From contig JBAZNU010000008.1 in assembly GCA_041649015.1 (NCBI GenBank), forward strand, positions 1-64,000: a DNA stretch of 64,000 nt. Reading direction: 5' to 3'. A program made the position numbers and the translations under genes. The notes under the pieces were generated by a model that was not told the origin of the DNA, did not search any database, and saw only the letters and a list, made by a program, of their open reading frames with translations. This stretch comes from Ignavibacteria bacterium. GTDB taxonomy: Bacteria > Bacteroidota > Ignavibacteria > Tepidaquicellales > Tepidaquicellaceae. Below, one piece after another: positions 51,830-61,367 of the stretch. Positions within the stretch are counted from its first letter, which is position 1; each line of letters starts with the position of its first letter.

Positions 51830-54800
51830 ATGAAATTGAATAAATTAAAAATAATAATACTCCTGTTAATTCTGGTAACTGCTTCTGCGGGTATGGCAAA
51901 GCCGAGGATTGTTATCGGCGGTAATCCATACAGCATGAGTCCTGATGTCGTTGTTTTGCAGAGAATTATTCTTAATGCGAACAATGTTTCAGCATACTTT
52001 CAGAATACAGGAATAATGGACCAGAATACTACTTCCGGTAATACTGCGGGTCTTGAGTGGCCTAAGGGTTCAGGAAGATATGCCAGTTTTACTGCAGGTC
52101 TTTCCATCGGTTGCGGTATTAACGGCCAGTATGCTCAGGTTATGGCATCTTACAAGGGTGAGTATGCTCCTGGTCATTTTAAAGCAGATGGTACCTGGGA
52201 AACCAATAATGATTTTAAAATGTACGTGGTTAGACTTGGGGATAATGCTTCAAGCAATCCCGATTATGCTAACTGGTACAAGATGGTTCCCTATGGTGCC
52301 CCTTATACTGATGTAAATAAAAATCATCAGTATGATGATGGAGTCGATATACCCGGTATGACGAATGCGGGACAGACTATTTTCGAATGTATGGGTGATG
52401 GTGATGTTTCAAACAGAAGTCCCGGTGAAGGTTTCGGTGGTGGTGTTACTACTCCGATTCTCGGTGCTGAAATTCATTTCACAGCCTGGGCTTACACAAC
52501 TCCCGGTCTTGAAGACTTGCAGTTTGTAAACTGGCTTGTTATTAACAGAGGTACGAATAGATGGGACTCAACTTTTACAGGTGTAGTTGTTGACCCTGAC
52601 CTTGGCGATGCTGAGGATGATTATATTGGATGTGATGTTACAAGAAATCTTGCATTCTGCTACAATGCGGATAATAACGACGGTACAGGCGCTCCGCCGA
52701 CTTATGGTGCTGCTCCTCCGGCGTTTGGTATGGACTATTTTAAGAGTCCTATCTATAAAGATCCTGCATCTCCTAATTATGGAGATACTTTGGGCTTAAC
52801 ATCTTTTGTATTCTTTACCAATACAGGAAGTTCACCTCCTCCTTGCGAGTCAGATCCTAATGGTGAGCCGGTACCGGCTTATCATATGCTTCAGGGTTTG
52901 AAGAAGGACAGGTCTCCTTTCCTTGATCCGACTGTTACACCACCTGCAGTAACATTATTCTGTTATCCGGGTGACCCTGAGTCAGGAGCCGGCTGGACAG
53001 AGTATAAAGGTTCAGTGCAGAACTGTAATGGTATAACCGGTACGACTGTTACGGTTAACCCTCCGGGAGACAGAAGATTCATCTTTAATTCGGGTGCACA
53101 TGATTTTGTTGTTAATCCGGGCGATACTCAGAATATTATTGTTGCTAAGATGGTTCAGAGAGGTGCGGATAACAAGAATTCTGTTACATTGTTGAAGAGG
53201 ATGAGTAATACGGCTCAGATTATTTATGATAACAATTTTAATGTTACGCCGCCACCGCCGCCACCGTCAGTGAATGCTTCGTTTACTCCGCTGGTTAATG
53301 GATTGTGTAATATTACGCTTTCGTGGGGCGATGCTTCTGAGTCTTATAATTACTGGGATTCGATATTCTACATGCCCGGTGATTCTAATATATATAAGTT
53401 TGAAGGTTACGAAATCTACGAAATTAATAAATTCTCTAATCAGCTTCCTGATTTTACAAAGCCATATTCTATTGACCCGAATGTTATCAAGTTAGTTGAT
53501 GCGTTTGATGTTAAGAATAATGTTGGGTTGGTTGTTGATACTTTCTCGACGGGTACTATTGTTAATAACAGTGAAGTTATGGCTCCATTCCCGATTGTTC
53601 CTCCGTTTAATATGACTGTTCCGAGCGGTTTTCCGAACAAGGGGATTTCAAGGAGTATTACGCTTACAGGTACTAAATTCTCTCAGAATTACAATGGGCA
53701 AACTTCTTTTATTTTCGGACAGGAGTATCAGTTTGCTGTTGTGGCTTATGCGGTTAGTACTTCTGACAAGCTTAAACGAGGGTTTAAGGTAATCAGGAAT
53801 TCTGTGGGGACGCAGATTGTTAAGATTGTTCCTACGGCTCCGCCTGCTGGTACTGTGTTTGTTTATAATAACGGCGATACGCTGAATACAAACATGCGCG
53901 ACCTTGCGGTCATTCCTGTTATCAGGAATTCAAATCTGCTTCAGGATGCTACGTACAGGATTCAGTTTAATGCTGATACTACTTACAATATAATGAAGAG
54001 ATTGCCTTCAGCTACAAGGTTCGATACTTTAAGGAGCAATCTTAAACCAAAGGATACTAAGATGGAGTCTGATGAAGCTGCAAGGACTATTGATGGTATT
54101 TATATTAATATGGAGAGGATTAGATTTGCGGGTACTGCGCCTAATTATACGGGTAATGCAGGTTTGGTGAAAGATCCATCGGCAACTTTACTTCCTGACA
54201 GTATTCAGAGCAAGCAGTATGGATATGAGTGGTCGAATCCTTCGAACAAGTTCCTTACCGGGAGCAAGTATATAAAGGATTTATCGAGGCCATGGCAGTC
54301 GGTTTCTATGTCGATTTCTTATCCTATGTCAGGGACTTATAATAATCTGAGGTCTTTGTTGACGGCTGACAAGCTGAGAAAGGTTACTATTGAGTGGACA
54401 GGTCAGGGACAGGGTCAGTTTGCTTACTGGTATCAGGATACTTCGTCAATAAATGATAATTATTATATTTTCAGGGGTATTAAACCGGTTCCGTTTAAGG
54501 TTTATGTTGATACTTTGATTATTGAAGACCCAACTATACCTTCATTCAGGTATGAGAGACGTCAGGTGAATTGCGGTTTTGTAGAGTCTGCCGATGTTAA
54601 TCCTTTTACAGAGGGATGGAATCCGACAACGGACACTCTCGGAGGCAAGCTGCTGCTTTATACGTTCGGTACGGGGTATGATACGAGCATTACAACGCCT
54701 TATAAGAACAGGAATCTGCTTATTCAACAGCCGCAATTTGATATTATGTTTATATGGTCTCCGCAGCTGGTTAGCACGGGCGGAAGCGGCCAACCGGGCG

Positions 54801-55249
54801 AATTTTTCTTCATGTATCCTTATACCGCTACAAGACCGTTTTATTCAGGCACAGCTCCATTATACTATGAGTTTGTTTCAAAGAAGCCTGCGTTCGGCGA
54901 TATGACTTCAGCTAAGGCTGATATGGAAAAGATCAAAGCTGTTCCAAATCCATATTATGGATTTTCAACCTTAGACAGGAGTAGTTCTGATAAGTTTGTG
55001 ACGTTTACGCATCTTCCGCTGAATTGTTTTATCAAGATTTACACTCTGAACGGTGATTTGATAAAAACGATTACAAAGTCAGGTTCAGGCGACCCGACAT
55101 TCAACTCTACAGCGGAATGGAATCTTCAGAATGAGGATAATGTCCCTATTGCTTCCGGTATTTACGTGGCATTGATTGATGCTCCGGGTGTCGGAACGAA
55201 GATCCTAAAGCTGGCTATATTTACGTCACAAGAAAGAATTAATTTCTAA
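51830..55249 (+). CDS. Large secreted protein with FlgD-like C-terminal domain
   Basis: 1139 residues. Signal peptide about 1-23, a Gly/Pro/Thr-rich body with repeated Asp/Asn patches, a poly-Pro segment (PPPPPPSV, about 482-490) and then an Ig-like end. The last ~100 residues read 'AVPNPYYG..', 'LPLNCFIKIYTLNGDLIKTI', 'NLQNEDNVPIASGIYVALID', a FlgD-like variant of a T9SS-type tail, but the usual basic KKM end is replaced by 'KLAIFTSQERINF'. Function unknown. The gene pairs with the receptor upstream, as large partner proteins do with some receptors in this lineage. Confidence 0.7.
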   Translation: MKLNKLKIIILLLILVTASAGMAKPRIVIGGNPYSMSPDVVVLQRIILNANNVSAYFQNTGIMDQNTTSGNTAGLEWPKGSGRYASFTAGLSIGCGINGQYAQVMASYKGEYAPGHFKADGTWETNNDFKMYVVRLGDNASSNPDYANWYKMVPYGAPYTDVNKNHQYDDGVDIPGMTNAGQTIFECMGDGDVSNRSPGEGFGGGVTTPILGAEIHFTAWAYTTPGLEDLQFVNWLVINRGTNRWDSTFTGVVVDPDLGDAEDDYIGCDVTRNLAFCYNADNNDGTGAPPTYGAAPPAFGMDYFKSPIYKDPASPNYGDTLGLTSFVFFTNTGSSPPPCESDPNGEPVPAYHMLQGLKKDRSPFLDPTVTPPAVTLFCYPGDPESGAGWTEYKGSVQNCNGITGTTVTVNPPGDRRFIFNSGAHDFVVNPGDTQNIIVAKMVQRGADNKNSVTLLKRMSNTAQIIYDNNFNVTPPPPPPSVNASFTPLVNGLCNITLSWGDASESYNYWDSIFYMPGDSNIYKFEGYEIYEINKFSNQLPDFTKPYSIDPNVIKLVDAFDVKNNVGLVVDTFSTGTIVNNSEVMAPFPIVPPFNMTVPSGFPNKGISRSITLTGTKFSQNYNGQTSFIFGQEYQFAVVAYAVSTSDKLKRGFKVIRNSVGTQIVKIVPTAPPAGTVFVYNNGDTLNTNMRDLAVIPVIRNSNLLQDATYRIQFNADTTYNIMKRLPSATRFDTLRSNLKPKDTKMESDEAARTIDGIYINMERIRFAGTAPNYTGNAGLVKDPSATLLPDSIQSKQYGYEWSNPSNKFLTGSKYIKDLSRPWQSVSMSISYPMSGTYNNLRSLLTADKLRKVTIEWTGQGQGQFAYWYQDTSSINDNYYIFRGIKPVPFKVYVDTLIIEDPTIPSFRYERRQVNCGFVESADVNPFTEGWNPTTDTLGGKLLLYTFGTGYDTSITTPYKNRNLLIQQPQFDIMFIWSPQLVSTGGSGQPGEFFFMYPYTATRPFYSGTAPLYYEFVSKKPAFGDMTSAKADMEKIKAVPNPYYGFSTLDRSSSDKFVTFTHLPLNCFIKIYTLNGDLIKTITKSGSGDPTFNSTAEWNLQNEDNVPIASGIYVALIDAPGVGTKILKLAIFTSQERINF

Positions 55250-55306
55250 ATTAAAATTGAAATCCATGAAAAAGGGTTTAATTAAAAATTTAAGGAGATT
55301 TTCAAA

Positions 55307-56353
55307 ATGAAATTGAGTCAAACAAAAATTATACTAATCTTATTGGTAGTGTTGTTTGCAGCAAGCATTTCTTATGCGGGTCCGAGAAAAAAATACGGAA
55401 CCTCTGCTGCCCCCGAACTACTTATACCGGTTGGCTCAGTCGGAACATCGCTCCTCGGCTCGAATATGTCATACATCTCTGGCGTAGACGCAATGTATTG
55501 GAATCCTGCAGGTCTGGCTAATATTAAGTCCAGAAATGCAGAAGCAATGTTCTCACATGTTACTTACTTCGCCGATATGAATATTGAATACGTTAGTGTT
55601 GCATCTAAGATTGGTAATCTTGGTGTCCTCGGCGCTGGCGTTAAAGCATTCAACATCGGTGAGTTTGAACAGACAACCGAATATCAGCCGGAAGGTACCG
55701 GTGCTATTTTTAAACCTACTTATATTACTGCTAACCTGAGCTTCGCTCGACAGATGACCGATAGAATCCGTTTCGGAACTAACGTGAAAATCATCAGCGA
55801 ATCCGTTGCAGACGTTTCTGCAACCGGATATGCGTTCGACTTCGGTATTCAGTATAAAGGCGGGGAAACCGGTTTTAACTTTGGAATTGCTATTAAAAAC
55901 TTAGGACCTACCATGAGATTCAATGGTCCGGGTCTTGATAGAACTATCCAGGGGCTAAACGGGCAGATTTCAACTCAGAGAGTTGTGCTGCAGGATTTCG
56001 ACCTTCCTACTGCTCTTGACATCGGGATTTCTTGGGGTAAAATGTTCAAGAATGAAATGGGACTTACCCTCGCTGCAAGCTTTACTAACAACAGCTTCAC
56101 CAGTGATGAGTTCAAATTCGGTCTTGAATATACCTATAAAGAGATCTTTTATGTAAGAGGTGCTTATAACCTGGAAATTGATAAAGAAAGTGGTCAAGAC
56201 ATCTCAATTTTTGGACCCTCTATCGGTGCTGGTATCCACTACCCGATCGGCGGTATCAATGTTGGATTTGACTATGCTTACAGATTTATCAATTCATCAG
56301 GCGAGAGTTTGAATTCTACTAATCAGTTCTTTACTGTTAGCTTAGGATTCTAA
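55307..56353 (+). CDS. PorV/PorQ-family outer-membrane protein
   Basis: 348 residues; AAGGAG Shine-Dalgarno at 55292. Signal peptide 1-24. The mature start 'SVGTSLLGSNMSYISGVDAMYWNPAGLANI' is the hallmark of PorV/PorQ and UPF0164 barrels. A FadL-like 14-strand barrel ends 'TNQFFTVSLGF'. PorV carries T9SS cargo from the translocon to the attachment complex; whether this copy does so or serves the adjacent large protein is not shown. Closed by a terminator. Confidence 0.8.
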   Translation: MKLSQTKIILILLVVLFAASISYAGPRKKYGTSAAPELLIPVGSVGTSLLGSNMSYISGVDAMYWNPAGLANIKSRNAEAMFSHVTYFADMNIEYVSVASKIGNLGVLGAGVKAFNIGEFEQTTEYQPEGTGAIFKPTYITANLSFARQMTDRIRFGTNVKIISESVADVSATGYAFDFGIQYKGGETGFNFGIAIKNLGPTMRFNGPGLDRTIQGLNGQISTQRVVLQDFDLPTALDIGISWGKMFKNEMGLTLAASFTNNSFTSDEFKFGLEYTYKEIFYVRGAYNLEIDKESGQDISIFGPSIGAGIHYPIGGINVGFDYAYRFINSSGESLNSTNQFFTVSLGF

Positions 56354-56375
56354 TAATAGTATATAAAATTATAAA

Positions 56376-56410
56376 AGGTAATCATAGTTTCTATGGTTAC
56401 CTTTTTGTTA
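56376..56410 (+). terminator. Terminator after the PorV-like gene
   Basis: AGGTAATCAT/ATGGTTACCT stem (one G-U), 7-base loop, then TTTTGTTATTTTTT. The right arm contains the ATG at 56393 that could be mistaken for a start of the next gene. Confidence 0.85.
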
Positions 56411-56452
56411 TTTTTTATTCTGGTAGTTATAACAATAAAATTTTTATTCATC

Positions 56453-57838
56453 ATGAAAACACTAAAATTTTTTTTGTCGCTTGTTTTCTCTTTATTGTTC
56501 TTAGGCAATGTATTCTCAGCCGAGAATTTCTATTTTGATGCGGATTATTCCGTCTTCAGAAGCTCATCAACAAAATCAATTCTCGAGGTTTATTTCTCTT
56601 TTACTCAGAAGGGCCTTTTCTTCGTTAAAACCGGAAATAATTTCGTCGGTGAGGCTAATACACAGATTATCATATTCGATAATGCTACATCAAAAGAAAT
56701 TTTTAATGAAACCTATGGACTCCAATCAAAAGTTGTTGATTCTGCTCAATTTAAACTAAAAAACAAACTAATAGGTCAGCAAAATCTTACTATTCCCAAT
56801 GGTAATTATACGTTAACATTTATCGGTTATGATCAGAACAATCAGAATAGAAAAGACACAATCATACTCGAACTAAACCTTAATCAGTTTGAAGATACAA
56901 AATCCTCTTTAAGCTCTTTACAACTGGCTTCAAGGATTGATAAATCAAGCGATAGCTCAAGTATTTTCTTTAAAAATGGATTGGAGTTGACTCCAAATCC
57001 GAATCTTCTCTTCGGAAGTAACCTTAATAAGCTTTACTATTATATTGAGGTTTACTATCCATTAGTTGATTTCAATTCCGACAGTGCACAATTCTCTGTA
57101 CTAATTACAGACCCCTCTGGAAAATTGCTGAATGAAAAACGAAAGAGCGTCAATACTAAGAATACTATTTATGCAGAAACAGGTTACTTTAACGTTGATT
57201 CGCTTATGACCGGTTCTTATTTCATAACAGCAGCATTGATAGACAACGTTACCGATAAAAAAGTATCACGGGAAAAAAAGTTTTTCATATATAATAATGC
57301 TCCTAAAAAACAGGATTATACAAGTCCCGATGAAGAAGCATTCATGCAATCTGAGTTTATTCTTCTAACGGAAAGTCAGGTGGAAGATGAATTTAATAAA
57401 CTGATTTACTTTAGAAATTCTTCTGATAACAAGGAATGGGATAATCTGAAAACTCTTGAAGATAAAAGAAAGTTTCTTTTCAAATTCTGGAAAAAAAGAG
57501 ACACAAACCTAAACACCCCAAGGGTAGAGTCGCGTGATGAATTCTTTAATAGAATAAAAGAAGCTAATAAGCAGTTTAAGGAAAATTTTAAGGACGGATG
57601 GAAATCTGACAGAGGACGTATATACGTTATGTACGGGGCTCCAAGTGAAGTTGATAGGCATTTTATGGAAGCTGATGTTAAGAACTATGAAATATGGACT
57701 TATGATTTCTTTGAAGGGGGAACAATATGCGTCTTTGCTGAAGTTCAGACTTCAGGGGAAGGTACCTACTTGCTTGTTCATTCTACTATGCGGAATGAAT
57801 TCAAAGACCCTGATTGGTACGCAAAGCTGAAAAAATAA
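56453..57838 (+). CDS. Secreted GWxTD-domain protein
   Basis: 461 residues from ATG 56453, which gives a clean signal peptide (MKTLKFFLSLVFSLLFLGNV). The in-frame ATG at 56393 lies in a terminator stem and is rejected. An N-terminal beta domain (about 25-290) is followed by the GWxTD domain (about 325-461): 'LLTESQVEDEFNKLIYFRN', 'KRKFLFKFWKKRD', 'EFFNRIKEANKQF', 'GWKSDRGRIYVMYGAPSEVD'. The defining motif is GWKSD here (S for T). Function of the family is unknown. Ends one base before the YbbR-like gene. Confidence 0.8.
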   Translation: MKTLKFFLSLVFSLLFLGNVFSAENFYFDADYSVFRSSSTKSILEVYFSFTQKGLFFVKTGNNFVGEANTQIIIFDNATSKEIFNETYGLQSKVVDSAQFKLKNKLIGQQNLTIPNGNYTLTFIGYDQNNQNRKDTIILELNLNQFEDTKSSLSSLQLASRIDKSSDSSSIFFKNGLELTPNPNLLFGSNLNKLYYYIEVYYPLVDFNSDSAQFSVLITDPSGKLLNEKRKSVNTKNTIYAETGYFNVDSLMTGSYFITAALIDNVTDKKVSREKKFFIYNNAPKKQDYTSPDEEAFMQSEFILLTESQVEDEFNKLIYFRNSSDNKEWDNLKTLEDKRKFLFKFWKKRDTNLNTPRVESRDEFFNRIKEANKQFKENFKDGWKSDRGRIYVMYGAPSEVDRHFMEADVKNYEIWTYDFFEGGTICVFAEVQTSGEGTYLLVHSTMRNEFKDPDWYAKLKK

Positions 57839-57839
57839 C

Positions 57840-58766
57840 ATGAGAAAGAATATCTTTATCATCATAAATACGTTTATTTTTTCGGTTCTGCTGTGGATAT
57901 ATGTGAACCTTAATCTAACATATTCGTTTGAGGTCAACGTTCCATTATCAGTAAGGTCGTCTAAATCTCAGGGTGTTTCAAATGATATACCTGCTTCAGT
58001 CAATGTAATCCTTAAGGGTAAAGGTTGGAGTCTTTTTAAAATTCTTACAACTGAAAATCTTGAATACTATCTTGATCTTACTCAATTTAAGAAAGATACT
58101 AAAGTTGACCTGATGCAGAATACAAGCGAGGCATTAAACCTGCCTCCGGATGTTTATGTCCAGAATGTATATCCCGGTTCAATAGAAGTTATGTTTGATA
58201 ATATAATTACAAAAATGGTCAGAGTCAAAAATAATACATCCGTTCAAACAAGAGATGAGTTTACTGTTATCGGTAGTGTTGCACTTAGTCCGGATTCCGT
58301 TAAACTTACAGGAGCAAGTTCTTCTCTTTCGAAAATTAAATTCGTTCAGACGGAGTTCGTGGTTTTTAAGGATGTAAATACAAACATTAGTCGTGACGTT
58401 AAACTCATAGATACTCTCGGAAATCAGATAAAGATTGAACCTACTGAAGTAAATGTTAGTTACAAAGTTGAATTGTCCGCTGAAAAAACTTTCGAAGAAA
58501 TAGATGTTAATGTTTATGGTTTGCCAGTTGATAAAGATGTTTTAATTATTCCCCCGAAAATATCAATAACACTCAGGGGCGGCGTGGAAGAGTTGTCAAA
58601 GCTAACTGCAAAAGATTTAAACATAGGTATAAATTATCATCAGATAGAAGCTGACGAGCAGGGTGAAGTTGAACCTACTATTGAGCTGTCTGATATCTTT
58701 ACACTTATAAAAGTTCAGCCGCAACGATTCAAATACATAATAAAAAATAAATCGTCAGAAAATTGA
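57840..58766 (+). CDS. YbbR-like (CdaR-type) protein
   Basis: 308 residues. One membrane helix near the start (about 5-25, 'IFIIINTFIFSVLLWIYVNL') and then three YbbR-like repeats outside the membrane, for example 'VNVPLSVRSSKSQGVSNDIPASVNVILKGKG'. In Firmicutes this protein is the regulator of the diadenylate cyclase CdaA. No cyclase gene is near. The next gene starts inside its stop codon. Confidence 0.7.
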   Translation: MRKNIFIIINTFIFSVLLWIYVNLNLTYSFEVNVPLSVRSSKSQGVSNDIPASVNVILKGKGWSLFKILTTENLEYYLDLTQFKKDTKVDLMQNTSEALNLPPDVYVQNVYPGSIEVMFDNIITKMVRVKNNTSVQTRDEFTVIGSVALSPDSVKLTGASSSLSKIKFVQTEFVVFKDVNTNISRDVKLIDTLGNQIKIEPTEVNVSYKVELSAEKTFEEIDVNVYGLPVDKDVLIIPPKISITLRGGVEELSKLTAKDLNIGINYHQIEADEQGEVEPTIELSDIFTLIKVQPQRFKYIIKNKSSEN

Positions 58767-59497
58767 TTGACTATTTAAAAAATGAGTTTCGTAATCTTAT
58801 AGCAGAGACCAAAACACTCGAATTCCGAATTGTATATATTTTCATGTCAGTTGCTTTCATAGTGTTTTTTTCTTTAACTGCTGCAAGTCCGGCTTTTTAT
58901 TATGACTATTTTGGGAGAAACAGGCTCGATTCAAGAATCTATTGGTTTCTTGTTGATGGTTCATTTATGTTCCTTATCCCTGTTCTGTCAATCAAATTCA
59001 TTTTTAAAAAGAAGTTGTCTGATTTTGGTTTTACTCTCGGTGATAAAAAATTCGGACTCATAACTTCTGCTTTGTTCTTTGTTTTTATGTTTATCACTGT
59101 CTGGATTGTATCAGCATCCCAGGAGTTTACATTAGCATACCCGCAGGGCGGTGCAGCACTCAAGACTGATATCCGGCTTCTTTTCTTCTATGAGTTCTGC
59201 ATACTTATATATATGCTTGGCTGGGAATTTCTCTGGCGGGGGTATATGTTGTTTGGTCTTAAAGAAAAAATGGGATACTATGCTATATTTATTCAAATGA
59301 TTCCGTTCTTTATTTTGCATAAAGGGAAACCTGAAATAGAGCTTTTTGCTTCAATCTTTGCAGGAATTATTCTCGGCATTCAAGCGCTTAGAAGCAGGTC
59401 GTTTGTTTACAGCTGGATTTTGCATTGGCTTGTAATGGTATCAATAGATACCATTTCCGTTCTAAGATTTCAATATAATTTTTATAAAATATTTTAA
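58763..59497 (+). CDS. CPBP-family intramembrane protease homologue
   Basis: 244 residues from TTG, overlapping the YbbR stop by four bases. About seven membrane helices. The active-site motifs are visible: 'GWEFLWRGYML' for EExxxR (with W in place of the first E), 'FFILHKGKP' for FxxxH, and 'WILHWLVM' for the last His. CPBP proteins are CAAX-type or bacteriocin-processing enzymes; the missing first Glu may or may not abolish activity. Confidence 0.75.
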   Translation: MIDYLKNEFRNLIAETKTLEFRIVYIFMSVAFIVFFSLTAASPAFYYDYFGRNRLDSRIYWFLVDGSFMFLIPVLSIKFIFKKKLSDFGFTLGDKKFGLITSALFFVFMFITVWIVSASQEFTLAYPQGGAALKTDIRLLFFYEFCILIYMLGWEFLWRGYMLFGLKEKMGYYAIFIQMIPFFILHKGKPEIELFASIFAGIILGIQALRSRSFVYSWILHWLVMVSIDTISVLRFQYNFYKIF

Positions 59498-59505
59498 CTA
59501 ACATT

Positions 59506-60222
59506 ATGAAATTAGCAGTTAATATTGATCACATCGCAACTATCAGAGAAGCACGCGGCGAGATAGAACCCGACCCGGTGACTGCTGCCGCTGTATGCGA
59601 GCTTGCGGGTGCTGAGGGTATTGTCTGCCATCTTCGTGAAGACAGAAGGCATATTAATGACAGGGACGTAAGGCTTTTACGTGAAACGGTCAAGACTAAG
59701 TTTGACCTGGAAATGGCTGCGACGGATGAAATGGCAAGGATTGCTTCTGAAATTTTACCCGACCTTGTTACGATTGTTCCTGAGAACCGTAAAGAGCTTA
59801 CGACTGAGGGGGGTCTTAATATTTTGTCTATTAAGCCGAAACTTAAAGACATTATTTCTCAGATGAAGGAAAAGGAAATATTAGTGAGTTTGTTCATTGA
59901 TCCGATTCCTGAGGCAGTTGACCTTTCTTTGGAGGTTGGTGCTGATATTATTGAGATTCATACGGGTAAATATGCTAATTCGACGGATGAAAAATCGCAG
60001 ATTAAAGAACTTGGTAAGATTGCTTCTGTTTCACGCATGGCTTCTGAAATGGGTTTGATTGTTACTGCGGGGCACGGTCTGAATTATTACAATATCTTCC
60101 CGTTTCTTAATATACCGGAAATCAGAGAAGTCAGCATCGGTCATGCAATCATCTCTCGTGCTGTCTTTACCGGTTTGCATAAGGCAGTAAAAGATATGAT
60201 TAAAATTATTAGTAAGTTCTGA
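59506..60222 (+). CDS. pdxJ: Pyridoxine 5'-phosphate synthase
   Basis: 238 residues. Condenses 1-deoxyxylulose 5-phosphate with aminoacetone phosphate. 'LAVNIDHIATIREARGEIEPDPVTAA', 'GIVCHLREDRRHINDRDV', 'LEMAATDEMARIA', 'VTIVPENRKELTTEGG' and 'TAGHGLNYYNI' are diagnostic. Overlaps lptB by one base. Confidence 0.95.
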   Translation: MKLAVNIDHIATIREARGEIEPDPVTAAAVCELAGAEGIVCHLREDRRHINDRDVRLLRETVKTKFDLEMAATDEMARIASEILPDLVTIVPENRKELTTEGGLNILSIKPKLKDIISQMKEKEILVSLFIDPIPEAVDLSLEVGADIIEIHTGKYANSTDEKSQIKELGKIASVSRMASEMGLIVTAGHGLNYYNIFPFLNIPEIREVSIGHAIISRAVFTGLHKAVKDMIKIISKF

Positions 60223-60974
60223 TGCCAAGCAGCCTTAAAGCCTCTGACCTTGTAAAAGAATACAAACAAAGGACTGTCGTTAATAACGTTTCTATCGAGG
60301 TTAAACAAGGTGAAATTGTAGGACTTCTTGGTCCTAATGGTGCAGGGAAGACTACTACTTTCTACATGATTTGCGGTATGGTACGTCCAAATTCAGGTGT
60401 AATTGAACTTGATGGTGTTGATATTTCTAAATTCCCTATGTACAAGCGTGCTCAGTCCGGCATAGGTTACCTTCCACAGGAGCCTTCAATATTCAGAAAA
60501 ATGACTGTAAGAGAAAATATTTATTCCATTCTTCAGTTTATGAATTTGGATAAAGATGAAATGGAAGACAGATGCGAGAAATTGCTTAAAGATTTTAATA
60601 TCAAAAAAATTGAAGATTCAAAGGGTTTAACTCTTTCAGGCGGCGAGAGAAGGAGAACAGAAATAGCACGGGCTCTTGCATCCAGACCCAAATTTATACT
60701 GCTTGATGAGCCGTTTGCCGGAATAGACCCTATTGCATCAGAAGACATTATGAAAATTGTAGCGCATCTAAAAGATAGGGGAATCGGGGTTCTTATTACG
60801 GACCACAATGTCCATGAAACACTTTCAATCGTTGACAGAGCTTATATACTTATAGAAGGCAAAATTTTCCGCTCGGGTTCTGCTTTAGAACTGGCATCCG
60901 ATGAAAGAGTTAAAAAGCTTTATCTGGGTGAAAATTTCAGCTTAGACCGTTACATGCAGGAATTCAATAAGTAA
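60222..60974 (+). CDS. lptB: LPS export ABC transporter ATPase LptB
   Basis: 250 residues. Walker A 'GPNGAGKTTTFYMI', Q-loop 'GYLPQEPSIFRKMTVRENI', signature 'LSGGERRRTEIARAL', Walker B 'FILLDEPFAGIDPIA', His switch 'ITDHNVHETL'. The 'PSIFRKMTV' and 'GIDPIA' segments separate LptB from other ABC ATPases. It powers LPS transport to LptD, encoded in this window. The pairing with pdxJ is a local one. Confidence 0.92.
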   Translation: MPSSLKASDLVKEYKQRTVVNNVSIEVKQGEIVGLLGPNGAGKTTTFYMICGMVRPNSGVIELDGVDISKFPMYKRAQSGIGYLPQEPSIFRKMTVRENIYSILQFMNLDKDEMEDRCEKLLKDFNIKKIEDSKGLTLSGGERRRTEIARALASRPKFILLDEPFAGIDPIASEDIMKIVAHLKDRGIGVLITDHNVHETLSIVDRAYILIEGKIFRSGSALELASDERVKKLYLGENFSLDRYMQEFNK

Positions 60975-61178
60975 AAGATAAAACACTTCATTTTGCAGGT
61001 TTATTCAGGCGTTATCATTTCCCTACGCTTTAGAAATATTCCAAAGATTGATTCATTTACATACCATATGTATTAAATATGAACAATTAGAACAAGAAGC
61101 TATAATTCACATTTCTAATTTATTGTATTCTATTAAACCTATACTTAGGGTTAGAATAGCCTCAATATGAGGTAAAAG

Positions 61179-61218
61179 TTGCGGTCAATTTGCGGTTGTA
61201 TTGCGGTGATATTGCGGT
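61179..61218. promoter_or_regulatory. Four TTGCGGT heptamers at exact 11-bp spacing
   Basis: TTGCGGT at 61179, 61190, 61201 and 61212, each separated by four variable bases (CAAT, TGTA, GATA, then TAAT after the last). Exact 7+4 spacing is the form of direct-repeat sites bound by OmpR/PhoB-type regulators. It lies in the 393-base gap between the ends of lptB and the fmdB gene, where no promoter is expected. Nothing else supportable is seen in 60975-61367. Confidence 0.5.
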
Positions 61219-61367
61219 TAATTTGGTTTTTTACTCATTATGCCTATATTCAACATACTTGTATTTTTAATAAAATGCTGGTTGTAAAAATCATCCCTTT
61301 TAAACTGTATCATAGCAAATTAATTGCTAAATAATGTTCAATATTTCTTGATTAAATGTTCCCTGTT

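Noticed and set aside
56393..56452. Upstream start giving 20 extra residues to the GWxTD protein
   Set aside because: The ATG is in the right arm of the PorV-like gene's terminator and would place a second hydrophobic stretch before a good signal peptide.
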